Assembly: GCF_024707525.1 (NCBI RefSeq)
Contig: NZ_CP062231.1
Location: 3,534,001 to 3,598,000, forward strand
Source of the DNA: Rhizobium sp. TH2
Lineage (GTDB): Bacteria; Pseudomonadota; Alphaproteobacteria; Rhizobiales; Rhizobiaceae
Direction: 5' to 3'
Length of the DNA stretch: 64,000 nt
Positions 1-10,292 of this stretch are shown here, piece by piece. Each line of letters begins with the position of its first letter. Position 1 is the stretch's first letter. The notes under the pieces were generated by a model. The model was given only the letters and a program-made list of their open reading frames with translations, did no database searches and was not told the origin of the DNA. The translations under genes were made by a program, and so were the position numbers.

Positions 1-199
1 AGGATGAGGAGGCTGAATGGATTTGGAACCACTCGTTCAGCAAGCATTCACATAGGTGAAAACGAACTAAATTTCTGTATTTATTGAATTATTTCCATAT
101 TGAGCCGCCAGAAACAACGCGTAGGATCGTCTTCAGGCGGTCAGGAAAACCGCCCGGTCGATGCATCCAGCCTGAGATCCCGCAGCAGCCTCTGGTTCG
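1..199. other. Non-coding stretch at the window edge
   Basis: No convincing gene is seen here. The stretch lies downstream of the GYD gene. It contains a short 6-bp hairpin (GGCGGT at 136-141 with ACCGCC at 149-154) that has no T tract on the plus side. It could be a weak terminator or chance. Confidence 0.4.
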
Positions 200-493
200 T
201 CAATTGATCGTTGCGATCAGTTCGCGATAGGCTTTTTCCGGAAACGCCTTCATCGTCCGGCTCCGGACGTTGCCCATCATACCGAGCGTCAGACCGAACC
301 GGGCCATGACGGCATCATCGGGTGCGTCGCAGATCGCCACCATGTCGCAATCGCCCATGGTGAGGTAGAAATCCTTGAAGGAGCCGCCCATGGCCTCGAG
401 CGCCTTCTTGGCAGCATCCAGGCGTTTGGGGGAGTCTCTCAGCGTGCGAGCGCCCTGATCGGTCCAGTTCAACAGCATGATATAGGTGGTCAC
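200..493 (-). CDS. GYD domain-containing protein
   Basis: This is a 97-residue single-domain protein of the GYD family, small ferredoxin-like alpha/beta proteins of unknown biochemical role. The whole length fits the family: an N-terminal strand (YIMLLNWT), a helix, the central G-D-C-D motif at about residues 47-50 where the family usually has a G-x-Y-D-type motif, and a second strand-helix unit. The start is GTG, chosen because AGGAGG lies 8-9 bases upstream. It stands alone between the window edge and the rpoD terminator. No function beyond the family name can be read from the sequence. Confidence 0.75.
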   Translation of the reverse strand: MTTYIMLLNWTDQGARTLRDSPKRLDAAKKALEAMGGSFKDFYLTMGDCDMVAICDAPDDAVMARFGLTLGMMGNVRSRTMKAFPEKAYRELIATIN

Positions 494-595
494 GGCAAAT
501 CCTCCTCACCAGCGCCGCCTCACAGGCACTGTTCCTCATCCGCACCTGACGGGAGTTTACGCCTTGGATGCGTGCCAGGCAAACATGAACCCATG

Positions 596-619
596 AAAAA
601 GACGGCCACAAGGGCCGCC
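596..619 (-). terminator. Intrinsic terminator of rpoD
   Basis: Read on the minus strand, a 7-bp stem (GGCGGCC / GGCCGTC, with one G-T pair) closes a 5-nt loop and is followed by five T. It lies 30 bases past the rpoD stop codon, the expected place for a Rho-independent terminator. Confidence 0.8.
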
Positions 620-648
620 GTTTCTACCGGACTCAAACCAGGGCCATC

Positions 649-2709
<2,061 letters not shown>

Positions 2710-3193
2710 AGTTTGTGACTTTCTCTACGCCAATAACGATATACGAAGCTGTGGATATGACCTGCCGCCTGACGGCACGCGAATCAACAGCGACGAACTA
2801 ACAGGATGACGGATTAAGAGCCGATTAATCGCGGCGCCGTTTCATCAGTCGAAACCGGCGCTTGCCGAAGCCAGCGATAGATCGTCCCGTACCCTATCCA
2901 ACCTGCAATGAATTTATTCTCGAGTGTTGCCTGAATTGGTGATTCCCGCAATTTTATGTCTCGTCAAGCAAATAAGCTCAAAAACCGACAATTAGCCTGA
3001 TTCCTGCGGGTTACCATTCACTTCTGCGGCTTGCCTCCTATTTAGGGTGCGAATCGCAAAAGACAAGGTCGTGAGCCGATACGCCCGACGAAAGCTTGCG
3101 GCAAACTTCCCATGCGAGAACGAATTTTGCACGCCCGTATGGTGAAGACCTCGCGCGGCGGAAAGTTCCAACCCGCATGATCGAAGGCCCAGG
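2710..3193. other. Intergenic region between divergent rpoD and the RTX gene
   Basis: About 480 bp without a gene. It should carry the divergent promoters of rpoD (minus) and the RTX gene (plus). It is less GC-rich around 2900-3000. No clear -35/-10 pair, RNA gene or repeat could be assigned by eye. Confidence 0.4.
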
Positions 3194-3940
3194 ATGAAAA
3201 CGAAGCGAGGCACGGCCGGCATCGACGATTTGAACGGCACCCGCCTTGCCGATCAGATCCTCGGGCTGGAGGGCGACGACATCATTTCCGGCAAGGGCGG
3301 AAACGACAAGCTCCTTGGCGGCGAGGGATCCGATGAAATTCGCGGCGGCGGGGGTTCCGACAAGATATTCGGAGACGAGGACGACGATTTCCTGTTCGGT
3401 GACAGCGGCAGCGATGTCATCAGCGGCGGTGAAGGCAACGACATCATCATCGGCGGATCGGGCAACGATGTCCTGAAGGGCGGCAACGGCAACGACAGGC
3501 TGTTCTCCAACACAGGCAACGACCGAATGAATGGCGGCGACGGCGACGATTACTACGAGATCGGGCGCGGCACCGTTGAGACTGTCGACGACATCGGCAA
3601 TGACGAATACAAGATCACGGCCGACAGTTCCGTCAAGATCGACGACAGGGACGGCCACGACAAGCTCCGCTTCGCCGATACCGAGAAGAGCTGGACCATC
3701 ACCATGCGCGACCTGATGTTCCAGCGGTCCGGCGACGATCTCGTGATTACGGTCGATGGCTACAAGGGCGAAACCACCATCACCTTCTTCTATGCCGAGG
3801 AGAGCTACCGCGTAGAGCGGATTTACGACGAGAATCCTGATCCCGCGGCAAAGCAGGGCTACAATCTCGAGATCGAGAATATCCTCAATCTCTCGAATGG
3901 CGACGAACCGATCCAAGGCACGGTGCTCTGGGAACTCTGA
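3194..3940 (+). CDS. RTX-type calcium-binding repeat protein, probably secreted
   Basis: A 248-residue protein. The N-terminal half (about residues 18-125) is a run of GGxGxDxux nonapeptides typical of RTX/hemolysin-type proteins, which fold into a calcium-bound beta-roll. The second half (about 126-248) is non-repetitive, rich in Asp/Gly and beta-prone, and resembles the tail that follows RTX blocks. There is no Sec signal peptide, as expected for type I secretion, which uses a C-terminal signal. There is no catalytic domain, so it is a stand-alone repeat protein or a remnant of a larger one. No type I exporter lies nearby. Its stop is 11 bp from the stop of convergent tdh, with no clear terminator between. 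The exact role is unknown. Confidence 0.8.
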   Translation: MKTKRGTAGIDDLNGTRLADQILGLEGDDIISGKGGNDKLLGGEGSDEIRGGGGSDKIFGDEDDDFLFGDSGSDVISGGEGNDIIIGGSGNDVLKGGNGNDRLFSNTGNDRMNGGDGDDYYEIGRGTVETVDDIGNDEYKITADSSVKIDDRDGHDKLRFADTEKSWTITMRDLMFQRSGDDLVITVDGYKGETTITFFYAEESYRVERIYDENPDPAAKQGYNLEIENILNLSNGDEPIQGTVLWEL

Positions 3941-3951
3941 TCGCCGCAGCG

Positions 3952-4992
3952 TCAGTTCCAGTCCATCACCACCTTGCCGGAATTACCCGACCGCATGGCC
4001 TCGAAGCCATCGCGGAACTCGTCGATCTTGATCCGGTGCGTGATGATCTGGCTGACATCGAGCCCGCCCTGGACGAAGGCGATCATCTTGTACCAGGTCT
4101 CGAACATCTCTCGGCCATAGATGCCCTTCAGCGTCAGCATCTTGAAGATCACCTTGTTCCAGTCGATGCCGAAGCCATCCGGCGCGATGCCGAGAATGGC
4201 AATCTTGCCGCCATTGTTCATCGAATCGATCATCGAGCGGAATGCGGGCGGCGCGCCGGACATTTCCAGCCCCACGTCGAAACCTTCCTTCATGCCGATC
4301 GAGGTCATGACATCCCTGAGGTCTTCTTTCGAGGGATCGACCACATAATCGATGCCGCATTTGCGGGCGAGTTCGAGCCTGAGCGGATTGATGTCGGTGA
4401 TCACCACCTTGCGGGCACCCGAGCGCTTGGCGACCATGGCGCCCATGATGCCGATTGGGCCTGCGCCCGTGACCAGCACGTCCTCGCCCACGAGATCGAA
4501 GGAGAGCGCGGTGTGCACCGCGTTGCCGAACGGATCGAAGATCGCCGCCACCTCATCGGGCACGTCATCGGGGATCGCCACGACATTGTGCTCCGGGATA
4601 CAGACGAACTCGCCGAACGAACCCGGCCGGTTGACACCCACGCCCTTGGTGTAATGGCAGAGGTGGCCCCTGCCCGCCCGGCAATTGCGGCACTTGCCGC
4701 AGACGATATGCCCCTCTCCCGAAACCCGCTCGCCGACCTGGTACTTGGTGACGGACGAGCCGACCTCGGCCACCTCGCCGACGAATTCATGACCAACGAC
4801 CATCGGCACGGGAATGGTCTTCTGCGCCCAAGTGTCCCAATTCCAGATATGAACATCGGTGCCGCAGATCGCCGACTTCTTCACCTTGATCAGCACATCG
4901 TTCGGCCCCGGTTCCGGCACCGGCACGTTTTCCATCCAGAGGCCCATTTCGGGCTTCGCCTTGACGAGCGCTCGCATCATGTTCGACATCAA
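3952..4992 (-). CDS. tdh: L-threonine 3-dehydrogenase
   Basis: Oxidises L-threonine to 2-amino-3-ketobutyrate with NAD+, the first step of threonine breakdown to glycine. It is a zinc medium-chain dehydrogenase of 346 residues (E. coli Tdh has 341). The catalytic zinc region is CGTD (Cys43) and GHEFVG, the structural zinc cluster is [15 protein letters not shown], and the Rossmann motif is GAGPIGIMG. It overlaps the upstream kbl by 4 bases (ATGA), so the two are translationally coupled, and the product of Tdh is the substrate of Kbl. Internal Met codons at residues 2 and 5 are alternative starts. Confidence 0.95.
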   Translation of the reverse strand: MMSNMMRALVKAKPEMGLWMENVPVPEPGPNDVLIKVKKSAICGTDVHIWNWDTWAQKTIPVPMVVGHEFVGEVAEVGSSVTKYQVGERVSGEGHIVCGKCRNCRAGRGHLCHYTKGVGVNRPGSFGEFVCIPEHNVVAIPDDVPDEVAAIFDPFGNAVHTALSFDLVGEDVLVTGAGPIGIMGAMVAKRSGARKVVITDINPLRLELARKCGIDYVVDPSKEDLRDVMTSIGMKEGFDVGLEMSGAPPAFRSMIDSMNNGGKIAILGIAPDGFGIDWNKVIFKMLTLKGIYGREMFETWYKMIAFVQGGLDVSQIITHRIKIDEFRDGFEAMRSGNSGKVVMDWN

Positions 4993-6176
4993 ATCACACC
5001 CAATTCCTTGCCAACCTCGGCAAACACGGCAATCACCTTCTCGACATCGGCACGCGAATGCGCCGCCGACATCTGCGTCCTGATCCGCGCCTGGCCCTTC
5101 GGCACGACGGGGAAGGAAAAGCCGACGACATAGACGCCGCGCTCCAGCATCCGCGATGCCATTTCCTGCGCCAGCGACGCGTCGCCGAGCATGACCGGGA
5201 TGATAGGGTGCCCCTCGCCAGCCAGCGTGAAGCCGAGCTTGGTCATCTCTGTACGGAACAGCGCCGCATTGTCATAGAGCCGCTCGCGCAGCGCGTCGCC
5301 ATGCTCGATCAGGTCGAACACCTTCAGCGAAGCGGCCGCGATGACCGGCGCCAGCGTGTTGGAGAACAGGTAGGGCCGCGAGCGCTGCCGCAGCCAGTCC
5401 ACCACCTCGCGCCTGGCCGAGGTATAGCCGCCCGAAGCGCCACCCAGCGCCTTGCCCAGCGTGCCGGTCATGATATCGATGCGGCCCTCGACGCCGCAAT
5501 GCTCCGGGGAGCCGCGCCCGTGCCTGCCGACGAAGCCGACGGCGTGGCTGTCATCGACCATGACCATCGCATCGTATTTCTCCGCCAGATCGCAGACGCC
5601 GCCGAGATTGGCGATGATGCCGTCCATCGAGAACACGCCGTCGGTGGCAATCAGCTTGAAGCGGCTGCCCTCGGCCTTCTTGAGTTCCTCTTCCAGCGCC
5701 TTCATGTCGTTGTTGGCGTAGCGGAAGCGCTTGGCCTTGGAGAGCCTGACTCCGTCGATAATCGAGGCGTGGTTGAGCGCATCGGAAATGATCGCATCGT
5801 CCTCGCCAAGCAGCGTCTCGAACAGGCCGCCATTGGCGTCGAAGCACGAGGAATAGAGGATCGTGTCCTCGAAGCCGAGGAACTGCGAAATGCGCGCTTC
5901 GAGCTGCTTATGCTCCTCCTGCGTGCCGCAGATGAAGCGCACCGAGGCCATGCCGTAGCCGTAGCGGTCGAGCGCCTTCTTGCCCGCCTCGGCCAGTTCC
6001 TCATTGTCGGCGAGGCCGAGATAGTTGTTGGCGCAGAAATTCAGCACCTTCGCACCGGATGCGACCTGGATCTCACCCGCCTGCTTGGAGGTGATGACAC
6101 GCTCGGATTTGTAAAGCCCGGCGGATTTCAATCCATCGAGTTCGGTTCTGAGATGCTGGAGAAAGGGTGAGGTCAT
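4989..6176 (-). CDS. kbl: Glycine C-acetyltransferase (2-amino-3-ketobutyrate CoA ligase)
   Basis: A PLP enzyme of the alpha-oxoamine synthase family that splits 2-amino-3-ketobutyrate with CoA into glycine and acetyl-CoA. Its 395 residues compare with 398 in E. coli Kbl. The PLP lysine is in [10 protein letters not shown] (about residue 243), and the cofactor-binding [10 protein letters not shown] and NNYLGLA motifs are present. It is first in a two-gene operon with tdh and shares the ATGA overlap. Together the pair makes a complete threonine-to-glycine route. About 100 bp of non-coding DNA lie upstream. Confidence 0.95.
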   Translation of the reverse strand: MTSPFLQHLRTELDGLKSAGLYKSERVITSKQAGEIQVASGAKVLNFCANNYLGLADNEELAEAGKKALDRYGYGMASVRFICGTQEEHKQLEARISQFLGFEDTILYSSCFDANGGLFETLLGEDDAIISDALNHASIIDGVRLSKAKRFRYANNDMKALEEELKKAEGSRFKLIATDGVFSMDGIIANLGGVCDLAEKYDAMVMVDDSHAVGFVGRHGRGSPEHCGVEGRIDIMTGTLGKALGGASGGYTSARREVVDWLRQRSRPYLFSNTLAPVIAAASLKVFDLIEHGDALRERLYDNAALFRTEMTKLGFTLAGEGHPIIPVMLGDASLAQEMASRMLERGVYVVGFSFPVVPKGQARIRTQMSAAHSRADVEKVIAVFAEVGKELGVI

Positions 6177-6280
6177 CGGGTCTGCTTTCTTGGCCTGTCA
6201 AGTCGAAGCGGTATAGCAGAAGCCAAGCCCGAATGCTGCATTTGCGACGCCGGATTTCTGCCGTTTGAAGGATATCGTTT

Positions 6281-7513
6281 TCAGTAGCGATCGGGCCGGA
6301 AGGGCCGCATGTCGATAGCAGGCATGCCGCCATCCATCATGGTCGCCAGCACATCAGCGCTCGCAGGTCCGAGGGTGAATCCCTGATGGCCGTGGCCGAA
6401 ATTCATCCACAGGCCCTTTTCATGCTGGGACGCACCGATCACCGGCAGCATATCGGGCATGCAGGGCCGCGTGCCCTGCCACGGCTTGTCCTCGATGCGC
6501 TGGCCGAGATCGAATAGGTCCTTCGCCGCCTCTTCCGCGTGTTCGAGCTGGTTATAGGCCGGGCCGGCATGGAAACGCGCGAGATGCGCACCGGTGGTGA
6601 TGCGCGTGCCAGCCAGCATCGGCAGCAGGAGATAGCCGTTCTCGCTGTCCATGACTGGCGCGTTAAGCTGCTCCGGCGAGCGGTAGTGCGCATGATAGCC
6701 GCGCTTGTAGACCATGGGAAAATGGTGGCCGAATTTCCTCAGCGTGTCCGATGACCATGGGCCAAGCGAGAAGACGGCGTGCTCCGCCTCGATCGGTCCT
6801 TCTTCCGTCATCACGGTCCAGCCCGCGCCGACGCGTCGCAGCGTTGCCGCATCGCCATGGACAAACCTGCCACCCGATCGCTGGAAGAGATCGGCGTAGG
6901 ACTCGACCAGCCCGCCGGGGTCGCTGACCGTCCAGGAATCGAGCCAGTGCACCGCGCCCGCGCCGCCGGTCTTGAGCGCCGGCTCGGCTGCCGCCATCTC
7001 GCTTGCCGAGAGTGCAGCATAGCCGATGCCATAGGCCTCCTTCTTACGCTCGGCATCCTTCAAGGCAGTTTCGAGTTCAGCCACGGTACGATGAAGCACA
7101 CGAAAGCCGGATTTCCGGATGAGATTGCCGGCGCCGGCGCGTTCGATCAGCTTTTCATGCGTCGAAGTCGCCTGCGCGATCAGGCTCGCCCAGGCAATGG
7201 CGGCCGCGCGGTGGCGACCTTCCTCGGAATGCCACCAGTAGCGAAATAGCGCGCCTATGTGGAATGGCAGTTCGCGGAAGGCGTAGAAGACGTCATTGGT
7301 CTGGCCGAAGGCAATATCGACGAGCTCGCGAATCGACCGCGGCATCGCATAGGGTTCGACGGCCTCGGACTGGATGATGCCGGCATTGCCGAAGCTGGTT
7401 TCCCGGCCCGGCGCCTTGCGATCGACCAGCGTGACCGCCCAGCCGCGACCCTGAAGCGCCAAAGCGGTGGAAACACCAGCCATGCCGGCTCCCAGGACGA
7501 TTGCGCTCTTCAT
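6281..7513 (-). CDS. FAD-dependent D-amino acid dehydrogenase-like oxidoreductase
   Basis: A 410-residue DAO-family flavoprotein. The N-terminus carries the FAD-binding dinucleotide motif (VLGAGMAGVSTALALQ, then the acidic D of LVDRK). The C-terminal part has the family pattern RPCMPDMLPVIG and the substrate/FAD segment NFGHGHQGFTLGP. These match DadA-like D-amino acid dehydrogenases, which deaminate D-amino acids oxidatively to keto acids at the membrane. Without the alanine racemase partner the substrate cannot be fixed, so I give no symbol. It lies 38 bp downstream of the next FAD oxidoreductase gene on the same strand and is probably cotranscribed with it. Confidence 0.82.
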   Translation of the reverse strand: MKSAIVLGAGMAGVSTALALQGRGWAVTLVDRKAPGRETSFGNAGIIQSEAVEPYAMPRSIRELVDIAFGQTNDVFYAFRELPFHIGALFRYWWHSEEGRHRAAAIAWASLIAQATSTHEKLIERAGAGNLIRKSGFRVLHRTVAELETALKDAERKKEAYGIGYAALSASEMAAAEPALKTGGAGAVHWLDSWTVSDPGGLVESYADLFQRSGGRFVHGDAATLRRVGAGWTVMTEEGPIEAEHAVFSLGPWSSDTLRKFGHHFPMVYKRGYHAHYRSPEQLNAPVMDSENGYLLLPMLAGTRITTGAHLARFHAGPAYNQLEHAEEAAKDLFDLGQRIEDKPWQGTRPCMPDMLPVIGASQHEKGLWMNFGHGHQGFTLGPASADVLATMMDGGMPAIDMRPFRPDRY

Positions 7514-7551
7514 CGACGGCTTCCCTGCTCAAAGTCTCTTGTTTGAGCTTC

Positions 7552-8925
7552 TCAGTAGATTCGGACGCCCTGCCGTTCAAGCTCTCTTTGAACCGAAGGC
7601 ATATCGACACGGTCGAAATCGCTGCCATCCTTCACCGAGATCGCCGCAGCGACACCCGCGCCCTGCCCCGCGACCGCGCAGCAGGCCATGTTGCGGGTCG
7701 CGGCATGCGCGATCCGGTCGCCACCGATCGCCCGGCCGGCGACCAACAGGTTCTTCACGCCCTTGGGCAGCATCGAGCGATAGGGAACATGCATATAGCG
7801 GCCCGTGGTCGGCAGGATCAGCACACCATAGCCATCGATGAACTCGGGATAGATGCCGATCGTATCCTCGAACCGGCCTTCGTTGCGCACGTCGCTTTCA
7901 GTCATATTGTAGACCGCATCGAGCTTGCGGGTGTCGCGGATGCCGATCGACATGCCGAAATTCCTCAACCGCGCGCCCTCGCAACCCGGTGTGTAGCGGC
8001 GCAGTGCCTCGATCGCCAGCATCGCCTGCTTGCGGCCCTCGATCTCGAAGATGGTCATGCTGTCGGGATCGGTGCCGTCGCAGCCCGCCAGATGGACGAG
8101 GTTCATATAGGTCAGCTCGCCGCTGTCATGCATCGCGCCCCAGGTCCCGGCGATGGTGTTGAGGTGCTTGGGGATGACGCCGTCCTTGATCGCCTGGGCG
8201 AACGGTTTTGCGAGGAAGGGCGAGAACATCTCGTCTTCCTTGCCCGACGTCTCGATCTGCCATTCGCCGGTCGACCAGCTCGAATATGTCTGCGGATCGC
8301 TCCTGATGCCCTCCATGAACTTCTTCTTGTCGACGCCCGCGAGGTGGAACATCACCGAGGCCGCCTGCATCTGTTCGACCGGCGTCTTGAACGTGGCGGC
8401 ACCCGCGCGCGTCGCGACATCCGCGTCACCCGTGGCATCGATGACGCGCCTGGCCAGAATCGCCTCCCGGCCCGCCTTGGATTCGACGACGATGCCGATG
8501 ATCGCATCGCCATTCATGAGCGGTGCCACGAACTGCCGGTGGAGCATGGGATGGATGCCGGCTTCCTCGACCAGACGGTCGGCGACCAGCTTGAAGCCTT
8601 CGGAATCCAGTTCGTAGGACAGCGACTGGCTCTCCGGCACCGCGGCTCCCATCGCCTTGGCGCGTTCCTCGAACTCCCAGCCGATGCCGTTCGCCTCGAC
8701 CGTCGCTTCATGCCGGTACCAGGCAAAGCCCTCGACGCCGACAACGGTGATATTGCCGCCGAAGCAGCCGAAGCGCTCGACAAGCGTGACCTCGACGCCA
8801 GCTCGCGCCGCAGCGAGTGCGGCCGCCAGCCCCCCGGGACCCGAGCCGACCACCAGCACATCCGTCTGGCGGATGACTTCGATCTGACGGGCGGGTTCGG
8901 TGATAAACGTCGGCGTAATGGGCAT
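7552..8925 (-). CDS. FAD-dependent oxidoreductase (FAD_oxidored family)
   Basis: About 457 residues. The N-terminal FAD motif (VLVVGSGPGGLAAALAAARAG, ending with the acidic E of LVERFG) is followed by the CFGGN segment typical of the FAD_oxidored family. A conserved C-terminal FAD site (LLVAGRAIGGDRIAHAATR) includes the ARGD-like turn. The physiological substrate is unknown, and family members are often annotated only as FAD-dependent oxidoreductase. The start is placed at the ATG at 8925. An in-frame ATG at 8937 is also possible, and neither has a strong ribosome site. The gene heads a likely two-gene unit with the DadA-like gene. Confidence 0.75.
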   Translation of the reverse strand: MPITPTFITEPARQIEVIRQTDVLVVGSGPGGLAAALAAARAGVEVTLVERFGCFGGNITVVGVEGFAWYRHEATVEANGIGWEFEERAKAMGAAVPESQSLSYELDSEGFKLVADRLVEEAGIHPMLHRQFVAPLMNGDAIIGIVVESKAGREAILARRVIDATGDADVATRAGAATFKTPVEQMQAASVMFHLAGVDKKKFMEGIRSDPQTYSSWSTGEWQIETSGKEDEMFSPFLAKPFAQAIKDGVIPKHLNTIAGTWGAMHDSGELTYMNLVHLAGCDGTDPDSMTIFEIEGRKQAMLAIEALRRYTPGCEGARLRNFGMSIGIRDTRKLDAVYNMTESDVRNEGRFEDTIGIYPEFIDGYGVLILPTTGRYMHVPYRSMLPKGVKNLLVAGRAIGGDRIAHAATRNMACCAVAGQGAGVAAAISVKDGSDFDRVDMPSVQRELERQGVRIY

Positions 8926-9107
8926 TGGGAATCTCATGAAAACGATGAATCCCGGGAGGGTAGCCGGATGTGGCAACTTGCGCCATGTCAGGCGCGACAG
9001 GCCGGCGGCGGCTTCTGACAAGGACCATCAACCGGCTTGTTTACAGGCTGTTCAGAGCCATAGTATTCAATTTCCTGAAGAAAATACGCTCATCCAAAAA
9101 CTAGCGG

Positions 9108-9136
9108 TTGCTTTCGGGGGTCATAGCGCCTACATA
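9108..9136 (+). promoter_or_regulatory. Candidate sigma-70 promoter of the first cold-shock gene
   Basis: TTGCTT at 9108-9113 and TACATA at 9131-9136 with a 17-bp spacer. It would start transcription near 9143 and give a 5' leader of about 135 nt, which fits the long structured leaders of cspA-type mRNAs. This was found by eye only. Confidence 0.45.
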
Positions 9137-9277
9137 TGGAGCACCGATATTTGCTTGCTGAGCTTTTGTTATCGCACCCTGGCAGGTGCAGTTGCCGAAC
9201 CCTCTTCAAACATCGCTACACAATCTGTCGCGCATTCCCGCGTGCCGGAAATTCAATCTGCTATGAAAGGGTTCATT

Positions 9278-9487
9278 ATGGCCACTGGCACAGTTAAATG
9301 GTTCAATTCCACCAAGGGCTTCGGCTTCATCCAGCCGGATAACGGCGGCGAAGACGCATTCGTCCACATCTCCGCCGTAGAGCGTGCTGGCATGCGCGAA
9401 ATCGTGGAAGGCCAGAAGCTTTCCTACGAACTCGAGCGTGACAACAAGTCGGGCAAGATGTCCGCCACTCAGCTTCGCGCTGCTTGA
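9278..9487 (+). CDS. cspA: Cold-shock protein, CspA family
   Basis: A 69-residue single cold-shock domain (OB-fold) that binds single-stranded RNA and DNA and acts as an RNA chaperone. RNP1 (KGFGFI, about residues 15-20) and RNP2 (DAFVHI, about 30-35) are intact, and the aromatic KWFN start is present. The start is ATG at 9278. The in-frame ATG at 9263 would add MKGFI and instead overlaps the AAAGGG ribosome site. A strong intrinsic terminator follows. A second cold-shock gene of this window lies at 47497. Confidence 0.93.
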   Translation: MATGTVKWFNSTKGFGFIQPDNGGEDAFVHISAVERAGMREIVEGQKLSYELERDNKSGKMSATQLRAA

Positions 9488-9550
9488 TCAAGATCCGATC
9501 TCGCCTCTGACCACGAATGTACTGGCATTGCGTGGGATCGATCTAAAGAC

Positions 9551-9577
9551 AAAGCCAGGCACCATGCCTGGCTTTTT
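9551..9577 (+). terminator. Intrinsic terminator of cspA
   Basis: A perfect 10-bp stem (AAAGCCAGGC / GCCTGGCTTT) with a 5-nt loop ends in a T run. It lies 63 bases past the cspA stop and 23 bases before the next start codon. Confidence 0.88.
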
Positions 9578-9600
9578 GCAATTTCCGACAGGATGAGATA

Positions 9601-9828
9601 TTGACCGAATCCACCAGCAAAGCCCGCGAACGGGCCGAGTCTGCGTTCGGCAAGACTCAATCGCAATTCATGGCACGTAGCCGGATCGTCTCCGAAGACG
9701 ACGCGATTGTTCAAGCCCGCGACGAGAAGACGATGCGCCTGCGCGAATTGCGCAAGGCAAAGGAAGCCAGCGATCTGGCGGCGGCGGCCGAAACGCCCAA
9801 GCCGACCAAAGGCGGCCGCAAACCCTGA
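9601..9828 (+). CDS. Small charged protein of unknown function
   Basis: A 75-residue, strongly charged, helical protein with a Lys/Pro-rich C-terminal tail (PKPTKGGRKP). It has no signal peptide, membrane segment or recognised domain. The start is TTG, with a GGA-type ribosome site about 9 bases before it. It follows the cspA terminator and precedes a similarly charged small gene, so the two may be cotranscribed. Its composition suggests a nucleic-acid- or ribosome-associated protein, but this is inference only. Confidence 0.55.
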   Translation: MTESTSKARERAESAFGKTQSQFMARSRIVSEDDAIVQARDEKTMRLRELRKAKEASDLAAAAETPKPTKGGRKP

Positions 9829-9886
9829 CCATGATGCAGCAAGGCCAAAGGCCCGTGGCTGCTGAACGCCTCAATGGAACCGAGAT

Positions 9887-10264
9887 TTGAAAAAGAGCGA
9901 CAACGAACTTCACGACCGCCGCAAGGTCGCGGCCGATGCCAAGAAGGCACTGCTGGAAAATTTCCGCAAGGCACAGAGCGAATCCGCCCCTGAACGTGAG
10001 GCCAAGCAGGCCGAACGCCTGGCCATCGCGACCGCGCGCGAGGAACGCCGCGCCGAGCGCGAACGCGTCAAGGCCGAAGAGCAGGCAGAACTGCTGCGTC
10101 TCGAGGCCGAGCGCCTTGCTCAGCTGGAAGCCGAGGCCCGCGCCGAAGCCGAACAACGCGAAGCAGCCGACAAGCAGCGAATCTCCCGCGTGATCGAAGA
10201 CGAAGCCGCCCGCAAGGCCGAACGCGACCGCCGCTACGCCGCCCGCAAGGCACGCCAAGGCTGA
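9887..10264 (+). CDS. DUF6481-like charged coiled-coil protein
   Basis: A 125-residue protein made almost wholly of Glu/Arg/Lys/Ala heptads, which predicts one long helix or coiled coil from about residue 25 to the end. The opening (a short Lys/Asp region, then DRRKVAADAKKALLENFR) matches a family of rhizobial small proteins that I recognise as DUF6481. The family function is not established. The start is TTG. It is 28 bp from the stop of convergent dnaG. Confidence 0.6.
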   Translation: MKKSDNELHDRRKVAADAKKALLENFRKAQSESAPEREAKQAERLAIATAREERRAERERVKAEEQAELLRLEAERLAQLEAEARAEAEQREAADKQRISRVIEDEAARKAERDRRYAARKARQG

Positions 10265-10292
10265 TCATCAGTCTTTGTTGAGAACGGCGGGA

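Noticed and set aside
3253..3540. Short tandem DNA repeats that could suggest a repeat array or CRISPR
   Set aside because: The period is 27 bases (nine codons) and it encodes RTX GGxGxDxux repeats. There are no constant repeats with unique spacers.
4036..6170. Plus-strand open frames (365 and 370 codons) opposite tdh-kbl
   Set aside because: They are mirror frames of a well-supported operon and are His/Asp/Arg-rich without domains.
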